64,000 bases of DNA from Ophiostoma sp. CBS 140.51. Taxonomy: Eukaryota > Ascomycota > Sordariomycetes > Ophiostomatales > Ophiostomataceae. Position numbers and translations under genes: made by a program. The DNA is taken from the NCBI GenBank assembly GCA_029298735.1, contig JANSLP010000025.1, positions 162,030-226,029 on the forward strand, written 5' to 3'. The notes below the pieces were generated by a model. That model did not search any database, was not told where the DNA came from, and saw only the letters and a program-made list of their open reading frames with translations. Below are positions 35,101-45,079 of the stretch, one piece after another. Positions within the stretch are counted from its first letter, which is position 1; every line of letters starts with the position of its first letter.

Positions 35101-35755
35101 GAAAATCCCGCCCCGCATTCTGTTCAAAGTCCAGATGGTTGCCACGCTGGTCTCGTCCGTGACCCAGATCGCCGTCCTCAACTGGATGTTTGGCAACATT
35201 CCTGGGCTGTGCACCTCGGAGGCGCTCAACGGTTTTATTTGTCCCATCGCCCGTGTGCACTTTAACGGCTCCATCCTCTGGGGTGTCGTTGGCCCGGGTG
35301 AGTTCTTTGGTCCAAACGCCATCTACCGTCCGCTGGTCTGGTGCTTTTTGATCGGCGCCATTGCACCCATCCCGCTCTGGCTTTACAGCCGTCACCGCCG
35401 CGACAGCATCGTGCGCAAGATCAACTTGCCCATCCTACTGGGCTCGCTCGGCTGGATCCCGCCAGCCACGGGCCTCAACTTTTCCGTCTGGGCACTTGTT
35501 TGTTACCTGTTCAACTCCCTCGTCAAGCGCCGCGCCACGGCCTGGTGGGCCAAATACACCATGACCTTGAGCGCGGCGCTCGATGCAGCACTCGCCTCGG
35601 GTATTGTGGTCGTCTTTTTTGCCTTTATCTACTCGGGCCTCACGGCCAACTTCCACTGGTGGGGCACGGAGGTGTACCAGCAGGGGTGTGACTGGCAGGC
35701 CTGTGCGTACCGAAACGTGCCGGAGGGCGAACATTTTGGGCCCGACACGTGGTGA
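32171..35755 (+). CDS. Oligopeptide transporter family (OPT) membrane protein with long disordered N-terminus
   Basis: 1194 residues from the first in-frame ATG at 32171; the frame is open further upstream but without another ATG. Residues 1 to about 400 are Ser/Thr/Pro-rich with an Asp run and then acidic clusters (EEDDEDAASS). The rest is a polytopic membrane domain starting NILLSISTPRMWFLSTLFS with about 14 hydrophobic segments. The blocks GSSTNLFFSLRYPSVAITP, NVSFGFAFATDVIV, ITWFAPKNVVVANLFG, GLFPMTFDWAQI, FPGRPVANMVFVTYGY and the C-terminal NFHWWGTEVYQQGCDW are those of fungal OPT transporters. The family imports tetra- to hexapeptides, glutathione or metal chelates with protons. The NPG motif of peptide-type members is not seen; AVTNQHVSIYLI stands at the equivalent place. 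The substrate is not predictable. Confidence 0.88.
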   Translation: MPSSSSTADATPPPPLHRLASTTHTTAVDAAEGAASLTTSIDDRPITDDENIPSTTDSFSGPSHSPSPSVPSTSLIPPSTSSLSPSPDVVTDVVISTPSGSSSHLPSAPPISQALPHGLPALDTAPEETVDNLDTLDNLDNPNTSRHRTNDGDPMTRKPPPSLRSSPSFHSPSYGAVTGAGSGTSTPTAVATPTEPNHPQSETADPPLRRSSTNATSASAASSRHATLRKKRSQAASLFAQYDAVTGGATRVPPPELEVEAMLAGLGSTRFDAAGTAATVSAAPSEASFDSDGMDDDDDDDDEIDRLSRSYYDGEDGAASDAGYPMLHDIDGHSNSHRSHYDEVPDSSVGESEEAGKSSTSRDPFGGDEEDDEDAASSNPADNSPFAQVRASVAPVDNILLSISTPRMWFLSTLFSILGSSTNLFFSLRYPSVAITPVIALLLVHPLGLAWDVLLKRADDPPEEFVDGGLVRNSGQHARHIRGRLGRLRLWLSQGSWNEKEHTCVYVSSNVSFGFAFATDVIVEQTHFYKQDVSIIYQLLLIISTQVLGYTFAGLSRRFLVRPSGMIWPSTLMSAAMFATLHKEENKPANGWRISRWHFFYCVFIGAFLFYFIPGLLMPALSYFNVITWFAPKNVVVANLFGVVSGLGLFPMTFDWAQIAYIGSPLLTPFWAAMNVVGGLVVVMWIIAPIAYYSSWLYSSFMPILSASVFDNKGQVYDVSRILTSDFMFDREAYSNYSRVFLPITYVLSYGVQFAGLASLLTHTACWHGKDIWRQWRQSLDEAKEQKAASKRAASMSGGTGRDGVYQPVPSGAENAIDDDETDVDNPSSANLASNAVPMQSAASLNMSDSNMDGLMSHEDVHNRLMKRYKDAPMWWYLVTFVSMTAVGMFIVEYYPIHLPWYGLLLALGICTILFIPIGIIMAVTNQHVSIYLICQLVCGAVFPGRPVANMVFVTYGYISSAQGIKFCADLKLGHYMKIPPRILFKVQMVATLVSSVTQIAVLNWMFGNIPGLCTSEALNGFICPIARVHFNGSILWGVVGPGEFFGPNAIYRPLVWCFLIGAIAPIPLWLYSRHRRDSIVRKINLPILLGSLGWIPPATGLNFSVWALVCYLFNSLVKRRATAWWAKYTMTLSAALDAALASGIVVVFFAFIYSGLTANFHWWGTEVYQQGCDWQACAYRNVPEGEHFGPDTW

Positions 35756-36440
35756 TGACGACGTTGCATCGCAACGACGATCTTTTTGGCTCTCCCTGCA
35801 CCAACATTTAAGCCTCATTTTTTGTACTTTTTTTTGGATATACGTCGGTTTACATATTTTTGGACATAGCATGCATACACGGCGTTTTTACAGATGACCA
35901 GACTCTTTTTTTTTTTCATATATTTTTCATTTTGGATAAATCAAGGTTGCATTCGAGAGGTGTTTTCAAGTGTTGTGAATTAACTAACAAAGAACTAAAC
36001 CGATAGAGGGTATCATTCGTACCAAAACACCTGGCAATGCAACACGTACGCGTGCATGCCCTTCGAAATCCCAGTGATAACGACAAACAGATACCAAAAA
36101 TTACAATCAAATCAAAATTAGATTAAAACAGAAAAGGAAAAGAAAAAGAAAAAGAAAACATAAAGCAACCAGAAACAAAAAAGAAACAAAAGACAGACAG
36201 AAAAAAATGGACGAATCTAGGTCAAGTCGTCAAGTTCGACAGAAAGAAGAAGTGACTGAGACGTGACCTGGAGGAGACATCAAGAGGAAAACATGCCGGA
36301 AGGAGACATCGCCATGCAGTCAGACGCTATGTATTATGCATCATGCATCATGCATCATGCATCGTGAGGAAATTAAACATTAGAAAAATCAAAGAAACAT
36401 CGAAGGGAACAAAACTTTGCTAACGCCACCGAGACCTAGA
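35756..36440. other. Intergenic region between convergent OPT and giant-protein genes
   Basis: About 685 bp shared 3' region of two convergent genes, AT-rich, with A-rich and T-rich runs suitable for polyadenylation on both strands and a 7-bp tandem repeat at 36336. No gene is seen. Confidence 0.55.
36336..36363. repeat. Tandem ATGCATC repeat, four copies
   Basis: Four perfect head-to-tail copies of the 7-mer ATGCATC between two convergent genes. It is simple minisatellite sequence. Confidence 0.9.
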
Positions 36441-39400
36441 TCACCCATCTTTTTCCTTCTCCGCCTGGGCATTCTTCTTCTCCATGCGGGCCCGATGCTT
36501 CCGTGCTTTCCTGCGAGCCTTTTTGAGCTCTCGTTCGCGTTCAGAAGAATGGCCGGCTTGAGAAGAAGGTTCGGCATTGTCGGTGGAAGGAGAGGCTGGC
36601 TTCTCGGCGGCATCGTTGATGGTGGTCTCAGGAGTTTTGTCGATGTCTTCGGTAGGCCTTTCTATGACATCTTTGGCATCTTCGACTCCCTTGACGTCCA
36701 CGGCGGCGTCCAATTCGTTGTTGGCAGTCTCCTCATCAGTCTTCTCTGTGACCTCCTCAGTGACCTCTCCAGTGGCCTCTTCAGCAGCCTCTTCATCACC
36801 GTTCTTGGTGATGTCCTCGGTGATCTCGGTGATCTCAGTGATCTCGATGACGCTCTCAGTGGCGTCCTTGGCCTCCCCGGGAAGCTCCTCAGGAAGTTCC
36901 TCGCAGGTCTTGTTGGAAGCCACAACAAGGGTCTCCTCGGAGGTTCGGTTGGGAGTTTCTTCGGGTGTCTCTTCGGGTGTCTCTTCAGGTGTCTCTTCGA
37001 CGGCCTCCTCGACAGCCTTTTCGGTGACCTTCCTGTCGACAATCATATCATCGATAGCAGAACAGGTTTTGGCCGCCTTGTCCTCAAGCTGCTGAGATTT
37101 CCCACCGCGTTGCCTTCTCGGCGTGTTGGAGCCGCTGTGTTCGGCAGGTAGGTCGCCGAAGGATTGGAGGATGTCATTATGGGATTCCGGCTCCTTCTCT
37201 TCCTTATTTCCCTTGCCGTCATTCGTCGATTCTGATTCCGAATCGGTACTCCAGCCCATCTCTTCCTCCTTCTCTTGGATGTCTTTTCTGGGCGGGCGTA
37301 GCAGACTATGCACATCCATTGCTGGGAACTTTCGCACAATATCATCCGCAATCTCATGGACGGAACGGCCGGTCACATGCTCCACATTGAGTATATGATT
37401 CAACACTTTGCTCCTGGATTCGCTGTTGCGTTGCTCTTCGCGTTGTTTCTTACGCTGCCTCTCCTCGTATTTTGCAAGTCTGTCGTGGAAGATCTCTTCC
37501 GACGCCGGGCTGCTCGATGCTGCGGCATACTCTTCGGAATCCGTGGCAAGAGGCGCGCTTGAGAAAGGCAGCTCATCGCCGAGGAGCCTAGCCTGTTCCT
37601 CATCTGTCCAGTCTGCGCCGACCGAGTCTCTCAACCGAACAAAGACAAGCAAATGTCTGACACCACGGCTGATAGAGCGCACCCAGTCAAAGGCCCCTTT
37701 GTCACGGGGTTGGAAAGCCGCAACGCCGTTTTCATCAAAGTGAACGAGACCACGGACAATACCAACGAAGAACCACTTAATAGGACCAAAGGAAGCACGG
37801 CCGAGCCACATGGCGTGATGCCTCACCACCCTGGAACCGCTGACGCAGCGTCTCTTGATGCGATATCCCATCCGTACGACGGCTAAATTTTCCACGAGCG
37901 TATCGAGGAAAGCGCCGACCCGGGCATCAAACTTCTCTGTCGTCCCCGCCACGTCGGCAAGAAGGGCGCGACACATGGCTTTGAATACTGCCGGGCTGCT
38001 GATGGGGCTGTACTTGTGCTGCAGCGGCCCGTACCATTCCCAGACCTTCTCGCCCAGTGGACTCTCTCTCACAGCATTGAGGACACCATTGCAGGCGAGG
38101 AAGCCGACGACCTGGGTGGAGGCAGAGGACAAGGGGCGATGGAGGAGAAAGTGCATGCGTGGGTGGTCTTCGAGAACCTCGGCGAGAACCTCGTGTGTGA
38201 GTGAATAGTAGTTGACAACCTCAAGAATACCAGCAATAACAGAAACGACGATGAGCACACTGAGCAAGGACAGGCCTGGGTGGTAGTGGTAGCTATGGCC
38301 GGTATTGTTGTGGCGGTAGAGGAGGGGGCCCTTCTTGCCCGGCGCCTTGTTGATGAGGACAATCAGCTCGTCCCGGCCGGGCGCCGCTTCTTCAGTAGCT
38401 TCGTCGTCGAAGCTGCCATCAAGACCACCCCTGACGCTGTTGGGCGCGGCCAGGCGGCGGTGGTTCGTCTCAAAGGACTCGCGGCCACCGTGGGCGTTGA
38501 GGTCGCGCAGACCAGTGGCAGCACGGCGTGCGTACACCTGGACAACATTGCCGTCCTGGAGGACCGTCGTCTCCAGCATCTTGTACGTTCTCTTATGGCC
38601 GGTCCACTCGATGGCCACGGGGTCGCGCGGACGGGCCGGGTCTTCGAGGAAGATGCCCATCGTCTTTAAGTAGAGGCGCTGGTCTTGATGGACATGATAA
38701 CGCTCGCCGAGGCGCGTACCGGCAAAGTCAGACTCCTTGCCGAGACCATCAATCTCGTCGTGGCGCTCGAGGTGGCGGATTTTGAGGCCCTCGTAATGGG
38801 TCAGGCTGTGGCCGTTGGTCAAGATCCAGCCGTCGCCAAAGTCGAAGCGCTGCAAGTAGCAGTCGGCACCGCAGAGGTCGCTGATCTGGCTGGCCGCGCC
38901 GGCATCAAAAGTGTGCCACGTGCGCTGGTTGTGCATCACCATGGGGTGCGTGCCGCCGTTGTACTGGCTCATGCGGGCAAGACTGCGGGCAAACTTGGAG
39001 TTGTCGGCGCCCGTCTCCCACTTTTTGCCATAGCGCGCAACGTCCGTGGGCGAGTAGAAGCTGGGGACCAGACGCAGCGGGACGTCGGGGATCTGGAAAC
39101 GGACGCAGCGGAAGAGCTGCTCGTCCCAGCTGGCCTCGGGGTGCTCGTTGCGGTTGAAGGCGGCGCGGTTGGCCTTGTACACGGTGTTGATGGTGTTGCT
39201 GCCCAGAGACGAACGCAGACAAGGCAGGCCGGCCACACGATGGGCCAGATCGGCCGCCATGAAGACAGCACCGCCGCCAAACGTCGAGGGGAGCAGGCTG
39301 TCGGTGTCATTGTTGATGAAGCGATCGTCGAGGCCGAAGGTGGAGGTCATGCGGTGGAAGGTCCACCACTCCCAGGCGTATTGGTCGTACAGCGTGGAGC

Positions 39401-42400
39401 CGTTGTGGAAAGTCCAGTCGGACCAAGGATCGCTGGGGAAGCCAAGGTACATGTTGCGGTTGTACCACTGAGGCTGGGAAGACACTGACGATGTGGCGTG
39501 CGAAGTGTCACCGGTGGCCACGAGACCGCCGTGCTCGCGCAGCTTGGAGATCATGCGAGCCATATCCGGAATAAAGACATCGTCGTCGATGAGGCCGTAC
39601 GTGGTGAGATGCCACTCTGGGTAGCGCTCGGGCGGCCTCTCATCGTCCTTCTTGCCGTCCTTCTTGTCGTCCTTCTTGTCTGCTGGCTCCGTCTGGTTCT
39701 TGTATGGCCGATCAGAGCCAAAGTTGGTAAAGTCGTATATCTTGAGCCACTGCAGCGCGTTGGAGTAGCGAATCGAGTCGGCATCAGGGACGATGGGCAG
39801 CGGGTGCACGTCTAGGGGACCACCACCAACACCCTCGTTCATGTGGCCCTGGTCCTCAATGATATCAAAGAAGACGCCGTGCTGGGCCAGCAGACCCGAG
39901 ATCTCCTCCATCTGGTTCCAGCGCGGACGGTGAAGGATCATGAGCAAAAAGGCACCATTGGAGTGGCCCTTGCCATCAGTAAAGATGCGGGCCAGGTCGT
40001 CAATCCCGGCAAAGTCGTTGTTGTGTAGCTTGACGTAGGTCGTGGTGACGGCCAGTGCCAGGCCCGAGGCATCGAACGCGCCCGGACGAACCGTTGGCAG
40101 ATCAGGAGGCAAGTTCTTGTATCTCTTGAGCGGCTGGCCATACGGGACGGTGCCACCGGGTAGAGTACCGTTGTATGTGCCGTTGAAGATGCCAAGAGGA
40201 TCGCGGGTGTTGGGACGAACACCACGGCCACTGACAGGGAGACGGACAGCGCCCTTGGGAAGTTTGGGCATCGGCGAAGCTCTCGGTGGACGTTTGATGG
40301 AGGGGGAGGACGGCGGCGACAGCTGCTTCTTCAGCTTGTACCCTGCCCCTGTCTTCTTATAGTCATCGTGAACAACAGCATCTGTGCCGTTTTTCTTGAC
40401 GGGTGGCGAATGGTACGTGATGTTCTTGCCCAGGTTCCAGATGGAATAGAATGCGTCCCCATGATAGACACGCAGATCCTGGACAAACTCAAAGACTCTC
40501 TCTTCGTCTGTCCAGCCCTTCTCTGTCTTTTGAGAAACACCGAAGCCGGTGTTGTTTCCATAAAAGTGGAGACGCACAGGGCCGGTGCCGTTGAGATGGA
40601 TATCGGCAGTGGTTGACAGTCTCACCGGTTCCTGCTTGTCAGTATGGTTCTGGCCATGCTCCTCAGGCACCAAAAGCACATAGCCCGGCCCCCGATCTGA
40701 CTCATAGTGATAGACAACGGGGTAATCGACAGGGGAATCGGGCGTGGTGCTGTTCTGCTCGAATGGAGTCGAGTTGGCACCAGAAGGAGAGACGCCAGTC
40801 GGAGAGGCACCGGTCGGAGAGGTCGTCTCGGTCGTGGACACCTCGTCCAGAGAAGTCTCTTTCTCTCCTGTTTCCTGTGATATCTGGGCATCATCGGCCT
40901 TTTCGTCCTCTTGTTGTTGCTCGCCACTCTCTTCGATGTTTTCGAGATCATCCATAAAGCGGCGTTGATGCTTGGACTTTTGGGGACTCTGGGGCTTCTT
41001 GGATTTGTGTGTGTCTTCATCCTTGTCACCAGTCTCGTCTCCCATATGAGCTTGCTCGTGCTGTAAGCCTTCCACGGCGGAGGCAATCTTCAGCTGGTCG
41101 TTTTGCATCTGATTCATGGTCTTGGCCAGTTCGGCGAGAAGGCCGCCCAGCCCGTCGTTGGGAGATGTGCCAGGAGCCTCAGCCGGAAATTGGGGAGGCG
41201 GAAAATGGGCGGGGAGCTGAGGGGGGAACTGAGGGGGAGACTGAGGAGGTATTTGATCAGGCACCTGGTCAGGGAACTGGAGCGGAAGCTGGACAGGCTG
41301 GGCGACGCCGGGGTTGACGCCAGGGGCCTTGAAGATGCCAGTGGCCGAGGCGGCTTTGGAGCCCGATGTAGGGTTCTCGTCCATGCACATGCCCATCTCA
41401 TCCAGTGTGGGCGGCTCACAGATTTCGACATATCCCGGCTTTACGAACTGGTAGGCTTCGGTCGGGTCATCAAAGGTAAGATAGACAATGGTGTTGTTCT
41501 GGAGAAGCTCGGCATCATGGTGCTCGGGGCCGATCTTGAGGCGACGGAACGCCCTTGCGACCTTGAGCGCCTGGCGACGGGCCACGGACGCACGGGATGT
41601 TTCGGCTTGCAGCCCCCAGTCGTGGGCATCCTTCATTTGCGTCTCCATGCTCCTGAGGAGCTCCAGATCATGGGCTAGCTGCTTGTTCATGTTCTTGTAC
41701 TCGCCCGGGGCGTAGGGCTCGCCAAAGTCGTTAAGGTCCTGCAGGCTGTCCTTGGCCATTTGATCGCGAAGGGCTTTGCGGCCGGGGGCATGGATGCGCT
41801 GAAAGTGGCCCTCGTTGACCAAGTGTTGATCAACCGTGGTGAGCGAAGGAGTGTCCTGGTCGACGGGGAAGACGGCATCGGGAAAGTTGGGCGGGTTGTT
41901 GTACGTCTTCTTGTCGTAGACGTGCTCAATGTTGTTGATCTGGACATCCATGTCTGGGTTCAGGTGGTGCTTATCGACGAGGAAGTTGAGATAGTCGACC
42001 ATATCCTCCGAGGTGAACTCGTACTTCTTCTCCTTGACCTTGAGCGTGGTCTTGGGCTTGGCAGACTTTGTCGATTTGAGAGAGGTGGTCGAGGCAAGCA
42101 TTGTCTGTGTGCCGGTGGCTGTCGTCGTCGCAGTGGTCTTGGCTCCATTTGCCTTGGCGTCAGGCTTCTTTTCAGCCTTGGAATCCTTTTTGGAGTCCTT
42201 CGAATCCTTCCTAGGAGCCTTCTTGGAGTCCATCTTGGCCGTGGCTGTCGCCGTGGCTGCACGCGTAGATGTGGCCGTCTCGGTGTTGAGAACAGCGCCA
42301 GTTGTCTTTGTGACAGGCGTCTTCGTGGCAGGTATCTTTGTGGTAATCGTCTTTACGACATCAGTCAGTCTGACGGCCATCTTTGTGATTGTCTCCCTTT

Positions 42401-43709
42401 GACCCTTGGAATCCGTGGCTGTCGTCGTCACTGTCTCCATGACCAGGACAGGAGTCGTAATCGTCTTCGTGACCGAGACGGGAGGGGAACTTACAGGAGG
42501 AGTGGAGGTGAGGCTGGCTTCCTTCATAGACGTGCTGGAGGAGCTGGCAGCAACTGTTGCGAGGCTTATCGACTCTCTTTCGACCTCCTCGAACAAGCGA
42601 ATGCTGTAGACGGGGAGATCGACAGCCTTTTTGAGCGTGCACCTGGGCTGGCACTCGGTTGGTAGAGGAAGAAGCGCGGCGTCGGTCGAATTGGAGCTGC
42701 TCACAGTGCCGTTGTCGTCAAAGATCGTGCCATGTCCGTTGTCCTTGAGATGGATGTGCACCTTGACCGGCTTGTTCTGGCCGCCGGCCGCGAGCTGAAA
42801 GTTTCCCAGCATGTTGACGTCCGTCACGTTAGTGGCATTCCATGGCAGAGTCATCGTACTGACGGCAGTACTGGTTCTGGCAGTACCATTGCCGATGCCA
42901 ACTCCTGCTACAGCTCCGACTCCAGATCCATCCTCGACTCCAGTTGGAGCCGGAGCTGCAGGTGGCGTTGAAGCTGCAGTAGTAGTCGTAGTTGTAGTCA
43001 TAGTTGCAGTCGCGGTCGCGGCTCCATTTCCACTGGCATGCACATGTTGCTTGGTGCCATCCATGGCTATCTTGAATGACGATGCCAGCTCCAAAGGAAG
43101 CGCACCCTGCTGCTTGTTTTTGAAGACAGAGAATAGAGCGAGCGCAACGAAAAGAAGAAGCAGCAAGTTCTTCAGGCAAATAAACCGTGGCCGCGGCCTC
43201 AACAACTTAAAAATAAGGACCGGAATGAAAACAATAAAGGACGGGAGGACCGGGACCAAATTCGTTGCCTTGCGGAGTGTGTCCCAATGCAAAAGAGGCT
43301 TCTTGCGCTGGGCGGGCGTAAAGAGATCCGGCGCGAGGAGGACGCTGGGTTGAAACTGCGGGCCCAAGTCCATGCTGTCCATCGCCCTCCTCTGCTCGCG
43401 GTAGATATTTTCGACTCGTTCGGCTAGGCGGCGGTGTATTTTGTTGATTGTCTTGATATAATCGCGTGTCCACCAGTCAAAGCTTGACTGTACAACCGTT
43501 TTTGCGAGCATGTATTCAGTAAACGCGTTGGCAGGTTGCCATATTATATGGTGGCAGAAATTTGCCAACTGTGGTCGTGGGAAACGAAGATAGTAACAAC
43601 CATCAAACCAATTCTTCTTGCAAAGGTAGATGTCGACTTCGTTTATCGCGTAGATAACCCAGTAGATAAGCCGCACGAGCCTCGCTAAAGGGGCCCGTTT
43701 AAGACCCAT
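36441..43709 (-). CDS. Giant membrane protein (2422 aa) with a fringe/GT31-like glycosyltransferase domain
   Basis: One uninterrupted frame. Residues 1-110 form a basic, aromatic-rich cap (ANEVDIYL-like, DGCYYLRFPRPQ). About 150-200 holds hydrophobic stretches (VPVLPSFIVFIPVLIFKLL and LLLLLFVALALFSVF), likely membrane anchors. About 210-560 is Ser/Thr/Ala low complexity with Lys-rich stretches. About 560-800 is a compact unrecognised region. About 1220-1640 resembles a glycosyltransferase: YGLIDDDVFIPDM with Asp1375-1377 as a DxD-type metal/nucleotide-sugar site, then FGGGAVFMAADLAHRV near 1475, like the GG-G-hydrophobic block of fringe/GT31 enzymes. Numerous Asn-X-Ser/Thr sites suggest a lumenal location. 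A further membrane segment lies near 1812-1835 (LLSVLIVVSVIAGILEVV). The C-terminal 400 residues are acidic repeats ending in a Lys/Arg-rich tail. The activity is inferred only; the donor and acceptor are unknown. Confidence 0.7.
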   Translation of the reverse strand: MGLKRAPLARLVRLIYWVIYAINEVDIYLCKKNWFDGCYYLRFPRPQLANFCHHIIWQPANAFTEYMLAKTVVQSSFDWWTRDYIKTINKIHRRLAERVENIYREQRRAMDSMDLGPQFQPSVLLAPDLFTPAQRKKPLLHWDTLRKATNLVPVLPSFIVFIPVLIFKLLRPRPRFICLKNLLLLLFVALALFSVFKNKQQGALPLELASSFKIAMDGTKQHVHASGNGAATATATMTTTTTTTAASTPPAAPAPTGVEDGSGVGAVAGVGIGNGTARTSTAVSTMTLPWNATNVTDVNMLGNFQLAAGGQNKPVKVHIHLKDNGHGTIFDDNGTVSSSNSTDAALLPLPTECQPRCTLKKAVDLPVYSIRLFEEVERESISLATVAASSSSTSMKEASLTSTPPVSSPPVSVTKTITTPVLVMETVTTTATDSKGQRETITKMAVRLTDVVKTITTKIPATKTPVTKTTGAVLNTETATSTRAATATATAKMDSKKAPRKDSKDSKKDSKAEKKPDAKANGAKTTATTTATGTQTMLASTTSLKSTKSAKPKTTLKVKEKKYEFTSEDMVDYLNFLVDKHHLNPDMDVQINNIEHVYDKKTYNNPPNFPDAVFPVDQDTPSLTTVDQHLVNEGHFQRIHAPGRKALRDQMAKDSLQDLNDFGEPYAPGEYKNMNKQLAHDLELLRSMETQMKDAHDWGLQAETSRASVARRQALKVARAFRRLKIGPEHHDAELLQNNTIVYLTFDDPTEAYQFVKPGYVEICEPPTLDEMGMCMDENPTSGSKAASATGIFKAPGVNPGVAQPVQLPLQFPDQVPDQIPPQSPPQFPPQLPAHFPPPQFPAEAPGTSPNDGLGGLLAELAKTMNQMQNDQLKIASAVEGLQHEQAHMGDETGDKDEDTHKSKKPQSPQKSKHQRRFMDDLENIEESGEQQQEDEKADDAQISQETGEKETSLDEVSTTETTSPTGASPTGVSPSGANSTPFEQNSTTPDSPVDYPVVYHYESDRGPGYVLLVPEEHGQNHTDKQEPVRLSTTADIHLNGTGPVRLHFYGNNTGFGVSQKTEKGWTDEERVFEFVQDLRVYHGDAFYSIWNLGKNITYHSPPVKKNGTDAVVHDDYKKTGAGYKLKKQLSPPSSPSIKRPPRASPMPKLPKGAVRLPVSGRGVRPNTRDPLGIFNGTYNGTLPGGTVPYGQPLKRYKNLPPDLPTVRPGAFDASGLALAVTTTYVKLHNNDFAGIDDLARIFTDGKGHSNGAFLLMILHRPRWNQMEEISGLLAQHGVFFDIIEDQGHMNEGVGGGPLDVHPLPIVPDADSIRYSNALQWLKIYDFTNFGSDRPYKNQTEPADKKDDKKDGKKDDERPPERYPEWHLTTYGLIDDDVFIPDMARMISKLREHGGLVATGDTSHATSSVSSQPQWYNRNMYLGFPSDPWSDWTFHNGSTLYDQYAWEWWTFHRMTSTFGLDDRFINNDTDSLLPSTFGGGAVFMAADLAHRVAGLPCLRSSLGSNTINTVYKANRAAFNRNEHPEASWDEQLFRCVRFQIPDVPLRLVPSFYSPTDVARYGKKWETGADNSKFARSLARMSQYNGGTHPMVMHNQRTWHTFDAGAASQISDLCGADCYLQRFDFGDGWILTNGHSLTHYEGLKIRHLERHDEIDGLGKESDFAGTRLGERYHVHQDQRLYLKTMGIFLEDPARPRDPVAIEWTGHKRTYKMLETTVLQDGNVVQVYARRAATGLRDLNAHGGRESFETNHRRLAAPNSVRGGLDGSFDDEATEEAAPGRDELIVLINKAPGKKGPLLYRHNNTGHSYHYHPGLSLLSVLIVVSVIAGILEVVNYYSLTHEVLAEVLEDHPRMHFLLHRPLSSASTQVVGFLACNGVLNAVRESPLGEKVWEWYGPLQHKYSPISSPAVFKAMCRALLADVAGTTEKFDARVGAFLDTLVENLAVVRMGYRIKRRCVSGSRVVRHHAMWLGRASFGPIKWFFVGIVRGLVHFDENGVAAFQPRDKGAFDWVRSISRGVRHLLVFVRLRDSVGADWTDEEQARLLGDELPFSSAPLATDSEEYAAASSSPASEEIFHDRLAKYEERQRKKQREEQRNSESRSKVLNHILNVEHVTGRSVHEIADDIVRKFPAMDVHSLLRPPRKDIQEKEEEMGWSTDSESESTNDGKGNKEEKEPESHNDILQSFGDLPAEHSGSNTPRRQRGGKSQQLEDKAAKTCSAIDDMIVDRKVTEKAVEEAVEETPEETPEETPEETPNRTSEETLVVASNKTCEELPEELPGEAKDATESVIEITEITEITEDITKNGDEEAAEEATGEVTEEVTEKTDEETANNELDAAVDVKGVEDAKDVIERPTEDIDKTPETTINDAAEKPASPSTDNAEPSSQAGHSSERERELKKARRKARKHRARMEKKNAQAEKEKDG
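36961..36998 (-). repeat. 12-bp coding repeat (PEET units)
   Basis: Three near-perfect 12-bp units on the minus strand encode ETPEETPEETPEETP in the acidic C-terminal region of the giant protein. Shorter EITEIT-type repeats lie close by at about 36810-36850. Confidence 0.8.
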
Positions 43710-45079
43710 GGTGGCGGTTGTGCGCGCGTGCGCGCAGATTGTTGTATTGTTGTGAGGTCTGTAGAGGCCGACGAGTCTGTCGACCTCTTGATTCGGTGAT
43801 TCAGTGTCCCTGTCTCCTGTTCGTTGATCTGGTATTGAATTAGCATTTATTCAGACGCGCTTTGGCCTGATCATATAACATGTATGCACAACCAAATACC
43901 TTGGAAGCCTCAAATAAAGCGAAGATTCAAAAAAGTCAGAGTCGGAACAAGCGATCGGAGGATGTTCAAAGCGAAAGCATGGGAGACCACTGAAAGTAGC
44001 GAGGGATAGGGGCCGTGGTGATATTTCCTCGAGGCGTGGGATCTGCGCCTGTCCGGATTAGTCAAACGATGCAAGAGATGAGATGTTGAGTGTCGATATC
44101 TATCTCTGTCTTTGTCTGGGGTAAATACAGTAGGAGTCGATTTCAGCGAATGGAATAGATAGGAATCGGTAGAGTGCGCAGTATGCGCTCCGGCTGCGGT
44201 GAGATTGACGATCGAGAAAGACAGAAAGAGAAAGCAGACAAAACAAACAGAAAACGTGCAATATTTCTCCAATAGCCACCCCCCAAGACGAATGATTTCT
44301 GCTTCAGGGAGAAGAGGAGAAAAGCCTTCAGTCTCCCCTCTGTTCTCCTCATAGTACATAATTCTCCACAGCATGTTTGCCTCTTGGACAATGTACTCAT
44401 GGTGCTGTCATGGTTTACGACGAAGACTGCATTTCCTTGGAAATTAGTGCCAAGAGAAGGATACCTGCTCAACTTTTTGACTTGACATATATGGTGATTT
44501 ACTTCTAGGGTTTACTAGTTCGCTGTCAGGATAAGATGCCGGCGAGGTGTTGATGAATTTTTACATGGAAAAATCGTGGATGATCTTCGTGATGCCCTTT
44601 TGATGAGCGGAAAGCTTTTATTCAAATTTGCTATGAATAAATTTGGATGAATCTCTTGATGAAATAACGAACAAAGATCTTCATTTCCTCTCACCGTGTA
44701 CACGTTTTCAACAGATTTTGGCTCCAGACTGGGAAAAAGAGGACTGTTTGATGGCCATCACTAACAGGGTGACTTACACATGAAGTCAACTGCAGCCTTG
44801 CGGGACCCACTTTTATGTATCCTTCCGTCTTCAGACCAAGTACCAAAAGAGTCTAGCGCATCATGGCCTCGCGGTTTGGACCGTCTCCACAAAAAAGTTG
44901 CCCTACGAAAAGAAAAAAAAATAAGAAAAAAAAAGTTTATCGACAACACTCGTTGTGCATCTACGACGCCCATCTCAACCATCCACAAGCTGCAGCGCGT
45001 CGCAGTTTGGCTCCCACTCGCTCACCTCTGGCGATTACGACTCCCGAATAGGGAACCCCATACCTTTTCCGCGTCGTTG
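43710..45079. other. Divergent promoter region between the giant-protein gene and TRM1
   Basis: 1.4 kb between two divergently transcribed genes. The TRM1-proximal side contains an A-rich stretch (about 44885-44940) and in-frame codons upstream of the start I chose, but with no conserved protein sequence. No gene is supported. Confidence 0.5.

Noticed and set aside
44780..45079. Upstream extension of TRM1 to an ATG at 44780
   Set aside because: The extra 100 residues are Lys-rich, translate an A-rich leader and match nothing in the family.
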